Source: Lamellibrachia satsuma (lineage: Eukaryota; Annelida; Polychaeta; Sabellida; Siboglinidae). From it: a stretch of DNA of 64,000 nucleotides. The position numbers were made by a program, and so were the translations under genes. The notes under the pieces are model-generated. The model was given only the letters and a program-made list of their open reading frames with translations, made no database searches and was not told where the DNA came from. Positions 1 to 11,250 of this stretch are shown in pieces. The DNA is taken from the NCBI GenBank assembly GCA_033239005.1, contig BSQZ01000011.1, forward strand, positions 9,991,001 through 10,055,000, given 5' to 3'. Within the stretch, counting starts at the first letter, position 1, and each line of letters starts with the position of its first letter.

Positions 1-475
1 CGAAGAGCAACTAAGATGATTCCAGAATTAAGAGACCTTAGTTACGAAAGTCACTTATTACAATGTGGTTTGACAACACTAGAGACCAGGAAACTAAGAG
101 GAGAACAAATAGAAGTGTTTAAAATAGTGAACGGTTATGAGGATGTTGATAGGAATATGTTCTTCAAACTTAAAGAAGGCAGTAGAACCAGAGGACACAA
201 AGCAGCATTAATTAAGGAACAGTGTAGGTTGGACATGAGAAAGTACTCTTTCTCACAGAGGGTGATAAATGAATGGAACAAACTGCCAAATGATTGTGTT
301 AATGCTAGTAGTGTGAATATGTTTAAAAATAGAATTGACAGATATCTGATAAGGGCGGGCTACACATAGATGAGAAAATTGTTGGACTCTCGATAAGCCA
401 ATGGCTTCCTTGTCCACTTGCCATCTGGAACTTGTTGTTCGAGATGGCAATCTTGTTAAATCTTGTTAAAAACAT
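1..475 (+). mobile_element. CR1-like LINE, 3' end (5' cut by window edge)
   Basis: The reading frame at 16-369 (117 residues) is the C-terminal end of a CR1-type reverse transcriptase protein. It has the same residues, such as IPELRDLSYE and LTTLET, as the fuller copies at 33.9 kb and 61.3 kb. It ends in a normal stop and is followed by a short 3' UTR finishing in repeats of a ten-base AAATCTTGTT-like unit, the tail shared by every CR1 copy here. It is closest to the copy at 58-61.5 kb. Non-autonomous remnant. Confidence 0.85.
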
Positions 476-1417
476 GAACATACATCTTGTTCTAGCTATG
501 TGGGTCTTGCAATTGTCAACGTGTCTGCGTTTAACATAAATTATGAGTAAATACTTTACCTTCGAAAAACTGTTCTGTTTTGAACTCAAGCTTTTAATCT
601 TGAAGTATTTTCTCCTTTTAGCAACGACGTATTGCGTTTGCAGCTTCAAGTGCTTATCAACATTTATTGGAGTATTGGGCACCTTTTGATGCTAACTCAT
701 TCGCAAATCACATATTGCATTTGATGTCCCATTTAGTATGTGAAGACCACAAAAGTAACACGATCAGGGTCCACATTACCCAAAAAATTACTTTTGATAA
801 AGCAAGTTATGGGGAAATATTTGGCGAAACAACGTGCCTATTCAACTCGAACTAACTATCAAAATCCGTATTATTGTATACGGTGCTCAAAGACCAGGCT
901 CCTGGTGAACAAAGCTGGAACGATCACGGTCCTGGCGACCAATAGCCTAAGTAGATATATTTTTTATAAGATGTGGCACGTAAAGAATGCATCTTGACGT
1001 CATTTAGCTTAGTTGTTTCACTACATATTAATGACTGTGGACTGAAAATGAGTAAAACGATCATAGTATCATCATACCTATTTTTTCAAATTGATCTAGC
1101 TCGAATAAAAAATATATGATTTTGATCGTTTTACTTTTGTGGTCTTCGTGTACTATGACTATGATGTTGCCTCAGCAACATGTGTCCAACTTACACATTG
1201 TTGAGAACAGCGGGTTGTCCATATCCAACAGTTGGCGTCATCTCGAGGCTCCCATGTTTTTGCACGAACTGTCGTTCTTCAGCCACAATAAAGGACTGTG
1301 CTCATATAAATATAAATAAAAACTTAAATTTAAGTTTTAAAACTGCGTAGCCCGTTGCCGAAGCTGAACTGGATAGGTACACCGACTGTTTCAGGGTGTG
1401 CCAGAGTAGTTGTTATG
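476..1417. other. No gene recognised
   Basis: AT-rich DNA with only short frames on either strand and no domain or repeat I recognise. Confidence 0.5.
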
Positions 1418-1490
1418 TTAATATTAGTTCTCGTTACAGTTAGTGTTTGAATATTATTCAAACACTAACTGTAACGAGAACTAATATTAA
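1418..1490. repeat. Perfect palindrome, 36-bp stem, 1-base loop
   Basis: Bases 1418-1453 are the exact reverse complement of 1455-1490, with one base (1454) between. Pairing stops at 1417/1491. No similar sequence is seen elsewhere in the window. Confidence 0.95.
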
Positions 1491-1818
1491 TTATTGTGGA
1501 TGCACTAGATGTTGCTACAGCAGAGTTGTCGACTTTGGATTCGACATCCGGGCGTCCAGACAGGTCGTAGGCGTGCGAATGCAGCACGTTGCCTGGCCAT
1601 ATTTATGTTACTATTTATGGTAATTAAAATAACCATATGTTGTTAATTCCGTGTATTTAATAAAACGACAACACGCGACACTAACTACGTTATGTTAATA
1701 ATACAACATAAAGTGATACAAACATGTAAATCCTTCGGAACTTACCATGCCCTCTGTATTTGATTAAAACACTATTAATCACACAACACCGTGTGATCCT
1801 TGAAGCCTATATACATAA
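1491..1818. other. No gene recognised
   Basis: AT-rich DNA between the palindrome and the candidate secretory exon. No supported frame or repeat. Confidence 0.5.
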
Positions 1819-2006
1819 GGTGAAGGCTCAACCGACCATACCTTCAACGTGTTCACTGCAATATTCACTGCAACGACATTAAGTGTGAAGGTTTGGAGCA
1901 TCAGTCTGCTGTTACTGTTGTTGCTGTGTACGGCAGCAGTTGCCAAGAAAGATGTTCTGGTTGTCGACAAGGAGTCTCACGTCAATCAGTCCATGATCAG
2001 ATTCAG
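1819..2006 (+). CDS. Candidate exon encoding a secretory signal segment
   Basis: A frame open from 1819 encodes about 13 leucine-rich residues (core SLLLLLLLCTAAVA), then a polar stretch beginning KKDVLVVDKES. This has the shape of a signal peptide: short basic start, leucine core and an A-x-A-like cleavage site. There is no ATG in frame upstream (stop at 1816), so the start would have to lie in another exon. A possible donor (CAG then GTTATT) follows at 2007, leaving phase 2. The leucine run could be chance in AT-rich DNA. I see no homologue elsewhere in the window. Confidence 0.3.
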
Positions 2007-2009
2007 GTT

Positions 2010-2892
2010 ATTATTCCCGATTAGCATTAGTTTAATCTTATTCGACGTTTATTATTATTATTTTGTTTTATTATTTTTTTGGTATACCTTAGTTTATTTG
2101 ATTTATTATTTTACGCTCATTTGATACTTATAATTTATTACTCTTAATGTAATTCATCATTTAAATTATTCAATTCCATGTATATGTTTTAGTTGTAATG
2201 CCCTTCAAGTTAAATTGTGCTTGTTTTTTTAATGTTTAACTTGCTGTATGATGTATAGTTGTAGTGTTCTTAATTCATTATTATTTTAGTTGTTTAACTG
2301 CGCATAAATATTTTTTCGCCATAGAGCACTATATGTGATTGTGATGCTATTTAAATATCATAGTATATTATCATTATTTCGGTTGTCACGTTCTCGAAAC
2401 ACCAATGCCACAATAAGCAGCGTATTAATATTTTATGAAAACTCCCAATTTGGAGGGTAAGCGCATTTATGGAGGTATGTGATTTTGACGAAACTTATTT
2501 GTTCAGCTCATTGGCAGCATTGTAACAGTTGATGTTATAAAGTTGTAGGATTTTGTATGGTCACGTTTTCTACTAATCCTGCAAAACATTGACGTGACCT
2601 CCATGGGAAAGGTAAAGGCAATGGGAAAATCTGCAATTGTTCTGTTACTATAATTTAATAGTAGAACAAAACTGCTGGCATCGACAATTTGAGAATGTGC
2701 CATGTGTTTAATTAATCCGGCGCCAAAATATGTGTGAAAAAGTCTTAGTTGGGGTACTTAGTCGTTTAACTATGCGTTGTGTGGTTGATATGTTGTGTTA
2801 CGTGGTGAGGCCGGCTTCTATCAGGGCACTGGTGGTAAAGGTTGGGCGGAGACGCGTAAAGAAAGTTATTGTTAAATTTTTTATTATTTCTG
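2010..2892. other. No gene recognised
   Basis: Very AT-rich to about 2400, then mixed. The stretch near 2455-2490 faintly resembles part of the blocks at 14.7 kb and 54.0 kb. No coding region is supported. Confidence 0.5.
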
Positions 2893-4804
2893 CGAAATTC
2901 GTAGGTTATGATTTCGTATTTTTATTTGTTTCGATATATGGACGGTTAGAAAACGAATATGAAGTTCCTATGGAAAGGCAATATGCGCTTATTATTCTGC
3001 TCAAATTTGATATCGGCATATTATTGCCGCCATTTTTACACCGGAGGTGAATTTGCATCAGAAATGACGCATCTAGTTGCGTATAGGTCAAGGTGTATTA
3101 ATCTAGCCGAAATTATTAACGCTATTAAATGACATTTTAAACTAATTTTTTTAGATGCTAATGTGTTCTTTGCATCACTCCCCATCGGATCATGTACAAA
3201 ACAGACGTATATTTGTAAAAACATATTAGTGCCCAAAACAACGCTAAAGCCGGTGTTGTTAATATGGCGATCATCCGAAATGTGCTGTAACAATATCACG
3301 GTGGCATCAGAACCGGAAAGGCGATTTCACTGTCAAATATTTCGTACCGCAGAAAATACGAAAACTAGAAGAAAAAGTGCAATTTAATGTTACGAAAAAC
3401 TCTAAAAATCGACAATTTAATGTTAAAAATCCCCCAAAAATCGAACCGGACAGGTGAAGTAACTGACAAATATCTTGTACGCAGTCTAAGAACAAATAGA
3501 ATTCAATTTCATTTTGAAAATCCCCAAAAAATCCACCGACAAATATCTCTACAAAAAATATAAGGTAATGTAAAAAAAGCTGCCATCGCACATATATAAA
3601 AAAATTATTAAAAGTTCACAGATCGTGCAAATATCTTTAAATCTTACTCATAAACAAGTGTCTTGCTTGCCCAAATCACACAATTAAGTAATAAATAATT
3701 CTTCAGGGGACATTGAAGTGTTTATTTTTGACATTACTAATGTTTGGACCGTATCATGAGGAAAATTGGACATTTCGCTACAAAAAGAAACTGGAAACTG
3801 CAGCCATGGTGCATTTCGAGGACCAAACTCATCGAGATATTTTCGTTAAATTGATATCTACAAGGGAATTATTCAAACCTAGACTTCGTTCACACCCAAT
3901 GTAGCAACTCTTTTGTGAAAGTATGGTTGACTCTGAAAAGAGCCGTTTTGTGTATTCTGGCGACTGCTGGGCGAAATTCACTGCTAGTAAGCATTTGTTC
4001 ACGGGTATTGGTCGCGAATGCACACTAGCAGTGACGAGAGACGTCGTTGGCCGTTGCTGTGCTGCCGCACCCACAGGAACACTTCAACAGAGGTCGCGCC
4101 GAGCCGAACTGTCTCCGGAGTTTCCTCCTTGCTCTATTTTTTTTACTGAATTGTGTAATTTGGGCAAGCAAGACACTTGTTTATCAGTAAGATTTAAAGA
4201 TATTTGCACGATCTTAATAATTTTTGATATATGTGCGATGTCTTTGCTTTTTTACATTATCTTATATTTTTTATCGAGATATATGTCGTTGGATTTTTTT
4301 TGGGGATTTTCAAAATGAAATTGAACTCTATTTGTTCTTAGACTGCGTACAAGATATTTGTCAGTTACTTCACCTGTCCGGTTCGACCTTTGGGGGATTT
4401 TTAACATTAAATTGTCGATTTTTAGTTTTTCGTAACATTAAATTGCACTTTTTCTTCTATTCTTCGTATTTTCTTATACTGCGGTACGAAATAGTTGACA
4501 GTGAAATCGCCTTTCCGGTTCTGATGCCTCCGTGATATTGTTACAGCACATTTCGGATGATCGCCATATTAACAACACCGGCTATTGCCGGTATAGCGTT
4601 GTTTGAAGGCACTAAAAGTGCGCTAAAACACAATATATTTTACAAATATACGTCCGTTTTGTACCTGATCCGATGGGGAGTGATGCAAAAAACATATTAG
4701 CATCTAAAAAATTAGGTAAAAGTGTAATTTAATAGCGTTAATAATTTCGGCCAGGTTAATGCACCTTTACCAAATACGAAATCATAACTTACGAATTTCG
4801 CAGT
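2893..4804. repeat. Inverted repeat, arms about 0.8 and 0.65 kb, 0.46-kb spacer
   Basis: The left arm (2893-about 3688) matches the reverse complement of the right arm (about 4146-4804) with scattered mismatches. The left arm carries about 140 bases (roughly 2930-3078) absent from the right. The spacer 3689-4145 has no gene I recognise. It could be a fold-back or MITE-like element, but no clear target duplication is visible. The right arm stops where the left arm of the larger inverted duplication begins. Confidence 0.85.
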
Positions 4805-5871
4805 ATAGCTGAGCAGTGGCGATTCTGCGAGCAACATCACCGCTGCACATCTCTCGTCGTTAGTTTGATTTGATTTGATTTCATCATTTTCATTCACTCG
4901 TGCGTGTACTACTATCTGTCCGCGAGTTACTTTCTCAATTCTCAATTGTGTACCCTCGATGACCCGATGAACACATTATGGACCGGGTTCCTGTTGGCCG
5001 CTAACCTTCGCAGATTGAATATGCAGGGCGAATCTGGCTTCGATGAGGTCGGGCCGCCTACTTTCCGCTATACGCATCAGTTCAGACACAATCACCGTTG
5101 ACACTAGTGAGGGTCTAGGCCACGTACATGATGTCACCAGCGACGTGTACCGGATGCACTCTGACATCGCTCAAGTCACTGGTCGGACGTCGTGGACGGC
5201 GCGATCCTTATGACGTAGGGCAAATGCCGGTAGACTCCCGACTCCCGCATTCCCCGACTCCCTTCTCCTCGATGCGGTCGCACTGTCCTGCCACGTCCAA
5301 CCCTTCTGTGCCCGATGATCATCAACAGGGTTTCCATCCTACAAAACATCAATCACGCCAATCGTCATTCGTGCCCTTATATCTCAATTCTTTCTGTTCT
5401 CTGGAATATCCAGTGTCTCTCAAAAAAGCAAAACACTAATAAAATATATATTCACCTCAACGGGTTGCATGTCATTTTCTCTATTTATCTAGATAAAGGA
5501 GTACCGCCCCGTGTGGCAAACCTTTGTCTAGTCCCCCTCGTCATGCTATACCGTTTAATGACGCAGGAATGAAACGGCCGATAGCGTTCCTGTGTCATGC
5601 TGGTCAACATCGTGGGTGCTATGACATAAAATAAAGTAGGCAAGGTTAGCAATGAACATTTCAGTTCTAAGTATTACGTTAGGCATTAACATTTCGAATT
5701 CTAAATAATGGGGTTCCCATCTAATCTAAATGACTAACATGATTCCTATGATAAGTCAAGGTCAACAGTTAATTAATGTAATTTATTGTCCGTTGCCAGC
5801 GCACAATGGTCAGGGTTCAACCTTTTATATTCTTCAAGGGATACTGGAACCTGGAAGACACCCATTCTCTC

Positions 5872-5988
5872 TACCTACGTACCACCTACCTACCTACCAA
5901 TCTACTTACCTACCTACCTACCTACCTACCAATCTACTTACCTACTTACCTACCTACCTACCTACCTACCAACCTACCTACATATACA
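5872..5988 (+). repeat. (ACCT)n microsatellite
   Basis: Imperfect ACCT tetranucleotide run. Its translations (PTYL repeats) are not a gene. Counterparts lie at 11158-11250 and 62528-62575. Confidence 0.95.
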
Positions 5989-6274
5989 TATATCGTTTTA
6001 ACAATGTTGAAACATTCCATTTCCAATCGGACCTAACCTACCTGGATTTAACACACCCATTCTCCTAAATTCTTATCTATCGACCTACCTACTTAATTAC
6101 CTACCTACAGACATGCAATGCATGCATACATACATATGTCGTTTTTAGTATATTAAAACATTCCATGTCCAATTGGACTAAATGCAGAAACAATCAATGA
6201 TGTTTGTAATAAATGTCGTTGTTGTGGAATATTGCGCTGCATTTCAGATATATATTTTTTGTTTCTTTATATAG

Positions 6275-6514
6275 ATGACACTGTCCATCCTCTTGTCTCT
6301 GTTTGGTGCGTTGACTACAAAGGAGCCGACAACCATAGAGGAAATCATTCGCTGTGTCGATGATTGTCATGCAGCTTACAGTCGATGTCGTGTCTGCCTG
6401 GGACTTCATGGGCAACAAAGGGATTCTTATTGCTACACAATGAGATCTCTCTGTTGTGCCGACTGTAAAAATGTTGATTCTGATTATGCCAAGTACTCTG
6501 ATAAGCACACATAA
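6275..6514 (+). CDS. Secreted cysteine-rich peptide, exon C (copy 1)
   Basis: A terminal coding exon of 79 codons plus stop. It begins directly after a strong acceptor (pyrimidine run, then ATAG at 6271-6274). The first residues form a hydrophobic core ([10 protein letters not shown]) that would complete a signal peptide. The cysteine pattern is C-x3-C-x6-C-x2-C-x11-C-x6-C-x3-C, with an extra adjacent cysteine (LCCADC) giving eight, and then an acidic, tyrosine-containing tail. By homology with other copies the start codon should be in a separate mini-exon. None is seen upstream on this strand, although exon C itself opens with ATG, so a start here cannot be excluded. The family is not one I recognise; secreted defence, signalling or venom-type roles are possible but unproven. 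Confidence 0.75.
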   Translation: MTLSILLSLFGALTTKEPTTIEEIIRCVDDCHAAYSRCRVCLGLHGQQRDSYCYTMRSLCCADCKNVDSDYAKYSDKHT

Positions 6515-6906
6515 CTTGTTAGTAATATTGTAGTGGTTCCAAAACGTTGTTTCAAAACACGACTGTGCTGTAGATGTTAACATAACGTAAGATTTAGCAG
6601 CAGACGGCTCACATGGAATCATTTGAATTGGTGACGGAGGTGATATGCTCGCACTTCTATTACTGACAAATGTATCATATCGCGAAAACAAGACAACATG
6701 CTGCATTTTGATTGTGTGTCATGATATTTCCTAGTAATCCTCACGTATTTTAGTACTGTGTCATACATAAAAATATTTGCGTTCCGAATGTAAGATGAAT
6801 AACACATCCATTACAAATTCAACTTTGTTAATTTTGCGCCATGTGTACAAAACAAATAAATATTGCTACTTCTAGAGACATTCACTATAAAAAGAGGTAC
6901 AATAAA
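6515..6906 (+). other. Conserved 3' UTR with poly(A) signal of peptide copy 1
   Basis: This stretch after the stop codon is shared by all five exon C copies far beyond the coding part. AATAAA at 6901-6906 lies inside a conserved GTACAATAAAAC context. Copy 2 has it at 10225-10230 and copy 3 at 25983-25988 (both minus strand). Copy 4 has AATGAA at the matching place (46720-46725). In copy 5 the region is cut off by the LINE ending near 61511. Confidence 0.65.
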
Positions 6907-7496
6907 ACACAAATAGGTATAAAAATAAACTAATATTTCAAAACCCGAAGTTACTAGATTATGAACTTAGGGGCCATAATAATGAAATAATGATACATAA
7001 AAAATATTATTAACTTTACGCAGACGAATGCTACGTGTAATAGTGTAATCTAAATGCAAAAATTTTTTATAATTATTTTTATCTTGTATACCATAGAATA
7101 AAAGGGATAAATCAGGACCACTGCTAAATTTAATAAGTTAAAATTTAGCCGGGTTAAAATGTAAAACATGTTCGGACGCAAATTCTAGATAGATATTACA
7201 CATATTGTAAATGCATATATTGAAGCAGAGTGTTTTAGCACTGTTCATAGTTTATGACAACATGTGGCCAATCGTGATACAGGCTTGCGATAGAGCGGGG
7301 TATTGAGGCAGTCCAACAGAAAAAAATTTATTTCACGTGTTTCCTCCTGATAACCATATGCATGACCCTGAAAGTGATGTCGTGCACGTGGAGACGGCAT
7401 TTATGGCACCACCTGACCTATATGCTAGTTAGCGACTAAATACGTACTAAAAGTCTTTGTAAAATCATTCAGCGATATGTCGTTACATCGAAGCAG
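6907..7496. other. Non-coding remainder of left arm
   Basis: No coding region is supported. The whole stretch is mirrored at 9609-10220. Confidence 0.6.
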
Positions 7497-7527
7497 TAAA
7501 TAAGCAACGCAGCATTGTACGCACGCG

Positions 7528-8637
7528 TTAGACAGAGGGTTCTGAAGTATCTTGGCCTTGTGATTCCTCTCCGAAAAAAATTCTTTCAGGAACGTGCGGA
7601 ACGTACAAAGCGATCCAATCCAATGTTGACCGGGGAGGATCGCTGTCGTGTGTGATGCACACGAATGTGATCGAGTAGTCGTCCATGGTCGTCGGCAGCC
7701 CATCTTTTGGAACGACATCACGGATGATGATCTTAGAATATACGTCACTCGCCAGGAATCGCGCGATCTGGTCAATGACATTCCTGCTATTGTCGATTTC
7801 CAGCATCGCCTCGAATTCGCCGTGCATGACAACGTTCACTGTCTGCGCGAGTGCCGTAGCGAAATGGATCTGGATAAGCATGTTGCCCTTCTGCACCAGG
7901 TGGAAGCACCACCCGACACACGCTTCGGGGGTGCTTCAGATCGAAACGGAAGAAGGTTAACGAAGTTGGCGCGCGTCAGGCCATTCCTTTCGTATTGCGA
8001 CACCTTGCCAATCGAGGCGAACAGGGTGACGTAACTTCTGATGTAACTACCCTCGGGGAAATTCCATTGCAAGGGATTGGCGGGCCACATAGACGGCGAG
8101 GAAGTTTATGTCGTTGGGCTTGGCGTTGGCGTGAAACGGGTTTTTGTGTGTGACCCGTTGTACGCGTCGTTGTCGATACAGCACAGCACCAAACGTCTCG
8201 GCAGTTTGCCGAGTAACAGGTTTTCGTGCGTGTGCGACATGGCCCCTGCGGGATGGAGTACTTTGAAGTCAACGGTACGCAGCGGATATTTGGCCGTGCC
8301 CTTGTCGAGTGCCTTGATGTGCGCCATCTGGACGGCCGGACTCAGGGTGGCATTTCTCTCAAACACAGTGGAGTTGACGAAATGTACTTTGTAATCGGGG
8401 GCGCCGCCGCCGGCCATGTGCGCCAATGTGTCCTTTCTTCGCACCAGACGGATTTTGACGTAGACCCTGTTGAGCAGGAAACGATCTTATAGGAACAGGT
8501 CCACGTGTAGTCGTCCCATCATCTAGAAAACCAGATTCTCCGTGACGTACGCTAGCCGAACCGTCAACCCTTCGTTGATCGCGTTCACGTCGACTATGTT
8601 GATGGCGTCCATGCGTCCGGTGGCATCTTTGTACCAC
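7528..8637 (-). pseudogene. Broken Polinton/Maverick-type capsid-like gene (F54H12.2-like family)
   Basis: Minus-strand frames read in order from 8637 down to 7528 across at least three frame changes. Visible features include KALDKGTAKYPLRTVDFKV, ENLLLGKLPRRLVL and VNVVMHGEFEAMLEIDN. I recognise these as the pattern of the C. elegans F54H12.2-like family, which I believe to be the double jelly-roll major capsid protein of Polinton/Maverick elements; that assignment is from memory. Frameshifts near 8440, 8100 and 7890 make it non-functional. No polymerase, integrase or protease of such an element is visible nearby. It fills the centre of the inverted duplication. Confidence 0.6.
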
Positions 8638-8639
8638 AG

Positions 8640-9298
8640 TTGACTCGTCAGTATTATATTAAGTTACTTATGCTTTTCTTCAGGAGTCACACTACATATG
8701 ATGTCCAATCAGCTCTGGGATGCGCCCTTTATTCTGTGGCATGATTCACATTGTTGGGAGGCCACTCACCTGTTGCGTCGCCATCACTGAGCCATAATTC
8801 AGCGATTACCTCTACCTCCAGGTTTGGATAAAAGGCCACAATATCATACATATTCTACCTGACCTATAATGAATACAAAAAAAATATGAAAAAGAGCAAA
8901 TAAATATGCATGGAGAACCAGTAGGACACCAAAAAGCTCACAAGTTCACCAAATAAACAAACAGACTGGTCAATGCTTCCCTCTATAGTGTATGAACCAT
9001 TGGCAAAGACACAAAGCCATCATGGAAAGGCAGCAGTACCAGTTTAGCAGAAATATCGCTATTTCTGAAGTGAAACAACTGATCATCCAACTTGTGCACA
9101 AATGCAATATGTACTTGAAGCGAGTCCAAAGGTTATTGGAAGAACGATTCCTCGAAGTCAAACCTTTCACAAATTAACAACCTGATTGGGCCAATAAAAT
9201 ACTAACGTGCCGACATCATTGGCCCATGATTGACTGTTTTCCATTGGCCCAGTGAGAATTTGCACACCGGACCATGTCAAATGTCAATGTTCCGACAT
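8640..9298. other. Spacer DNA, no gene recognised
   Basis: Short frames only. A minus-strand stretch near 8780-8870 could be a small exon (a GTGAGT donor follows it), but nothing supports it further. Confidence 0.45.
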
Positions 9299-9454
9299 CA
9301 TTGACCCTTTACTGGCCTCAGTTAACAAAACCTGATTGGGCCAATGAAATCATTGACCCTTTACTGGGCTCAGTTAACAAAACCTGATTGGGCCAATGAA
9401 ATCATTGACCCTTTACTGGCATCAGTTAACAAAACCTGATTGGGCCAATGAAAT
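9299..9454 (+). repeat. 52-bp tandem repeat, three units
   Basis: Units start at 9299, 9351 and 9403 and are nearly identical. Partial, more diverged units with the same TGATTGGGCCAAT core lie just before and after (9180-9480). From 9490 to 9608 a GGAGTTGGAATCGGAATC motif is also repeated. Confidence 0.9.
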
Positions 9455-10616
9455 GCCAACATCATTGGCCCCATGGTTGGCTGTAAAACACACGGAATAG
9501 AACTGAGACAACTGGAGTTGGAATCGGAATCAGAATCGCAAAAGTCAGCTGGAATCGGAGTAGGAATCGAACCGAGACAACCGGAGTTGGAATCGGAATC
9601 GAAAAGGTCTGCTTCGATGTAACGACATATCGCTGAATGATTTTACAAAGACTTTTAGTACGTATTTAGTCGCAAACTAGCATATAGGTCAGGTGGTGCC
9701 ATAAGGGCCGTCTCCACGTACACGACGTCACTTTCAGGGTCATACATAAGGTTATCAGGAGGAAACGCGTGAAAGAAAAAACACCATGGGTTGTACAATT
9801 TTTTTTATTGGCCTTGTTTGGACTGCCTCCATACCCCGCTCTATCGCAAGCCTGTATCACGATTGGCCACATGTTGTCATAAACTATGAACAGTGCTAAA
9901 ACACTCTGCTTCAATATATGCATTTACCATATGTGTAATATCTATCTAGAATTTGCGTCCGAACATGTTTTACATTTTAACCCGGCTAAATAATAACTTA
10001 TTCAATTTAGCAGTGGTCCTGATTTATCCCTTTTATTCTATGGTATACAAGATAAAAATAATTAAAAAAAATTGCATTTAGATTACAATATTACACGTAG
10101 CATTCGTCTGCGTAAAGTTAATAATATTTTTTATGTATCATTATTTCATTATTATGGCCCCTAAGTTCATAATCTAGTAACTTCGGGTTTTGAAATATTA
10201 GTTTATTTTTATACCTATTTGTGTTTTATTGTACCTCTTTTTATAGTGAATGTCTCTAGAAGTAGCAATATTTATTTGTTTTGTACACATGGCGCAAAAT
10301 TAACAAAGTTGAATTTGTAATGGATGTGTTATTCATCTTACATTCGGAACGCAACTATTTTTATGTATGACACAGTACTAAAATACGTGAGGATTACTAG
10401 GAAATATCATGACACACAATCAAAATGCAGCATGTTGTCTTGTATTCGCGATATGATACATTTGTCATTAGTAGAAGTGCGAGCATATCACCTCCGTCAC
10501 CAATTAAAATGATTCCATTTGAGCCGTCTGCTGCTAAATCTTACGTTATGTTAACATCCACAGCACAGTCGTGTTTTGAAACAACGTTTTGGAACCACTA
10601 CAATATTACTATCAAG

Positions 10617-10856
10617 TTATATGTGCTTCTCAGTGTACTTGGCATAATCAGCATCAACATTTATACAGTCTTCACAACACAGATATCTCATTGTGTAGCA
10701 ATAAGAATCCCTTTGTTGCCCATGAAGTCCCAGGCAGACACGACATCGTTTGTAAGCTGCATGACAATCATCGACACAGCGAATGATTTCCTCTATGGTT
10801 GTCGGCTCCTTTGTAGTCAACGCGCCAAACAGAGACAAGAGGATGGACAGTGTCAT
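10617..10856 (-). CDS. Secreted cysteine-rich peptide, exon C (copy 2)
   Basis: Mirror-image duplicate of copy 1, with 79 codons and a stop. It starts right after a TTTATATAG-type acceptor, giving the same hydrophobic core, the same eight cysteines (YLCCEDC near the end) and a similar acidic tail. It differs from copy 1 at a handful of residues, and the frame is intact. The nearest start-codon mini-exon on this strand is 15839-15895, which joins in phase 0 but implies an intron of about 5 kb filled with LINE remnants. Pairing with that exon is inference. The 3' UTR with AATAAA (10225-10230) is conserved. Confidence 0.75.
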   Translation of the reverse strand: MTLSILLSLFGALTTKEPTTIEEIIRCVDDCHAAYKRCRVCLGLHGQQRDSYCYTMRYLCCEDCINVDADYAKYTEKHI

Positions 10857-11157
10857 CTATATAAAGAAACAAAAAAATATATCTGAATGCAGCGCAATAT
10901 TCCACAACAACGACATTTATTACAAACATCATTGATTGTTTCTGCATTTAGTCCAATTGGACATGGAATGTTTTAATGTACTAAAAACGACATATGTATG
11001 TATGCATGCATTGCATGTCTGTAGGTAGGTAATTAAGTAGGTAGGTCGATAGATAAGAATTTCGGAGAATGGGTGTGTTAGATCCAAGTAGGTTAGGTCC
11101 GGTTGGAAATGGAATGTTTCAACATTGTTAAAACGATATATGTATGTATGTTTGTAT

Positions 11158-11250
11158 ATATGTATGTAGGTAGGTAGGTTGGTAGGTAGGTAGGTAGGTA
11201 GGTAGGTAAGTAGGTAGGTAGATTAGTAGGTAGGTAGTTAAGTAGGTAGA
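11158..11250 (+). repeat. (AGGT)n microsatellite
   Basis: Imperfect AGGT run, the mirror counterpart of 5872-5988. Confidence 0.95.

Larger units (their letters stand above)
4802..7496. repeat. Left arm of large inverted duplication
   Basis: About 2.7 kb that reappears in reverse orientation at 9609-12339, with a 2.1-kb spacer. The arm holds a (ACCT)n tract, peptide exon C on the plus strand and its 3' UTR. A third partial copy of the same unit lies at 61.5-63.2 kb. The arms differ by substitutions and small indels. For example, the right arm has about 37 extra bases near 11815-11855. Confidence 0.9.

Noticed and set aside
1500..1600. Possible tRNA or SINE promoter sequence
   Set aside because: No convincing A and B box pair or cloverleaf could be drawn here or elsewhere in the window.
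5730..6068. Frames with PTYL repeats
   Set aside because: Translation of (ACCT)n; the same in three frames.
6194..6706. 170-residue frame antisense to peptide exon C copy 1 (and its counterpart at 10425-10886)
   Set aside because: Antisense of exon C and its 3' UTR. The plus-strand exon has the splice acceptor and the conserved cysteines across five copies; the antisense frame is not kept in copies 3 and 4.
7648..8492. Plus-strand frames over the capsid-like region
   Set aside because: Shadow frames; the recognisable protein pieces are on the minus strand.
9299..9454. CRISPR-like array (52-bp repeats)
   Set aside because: Units are directly adjacent with no unique spacers, in an animal genome with introns and LINEs.
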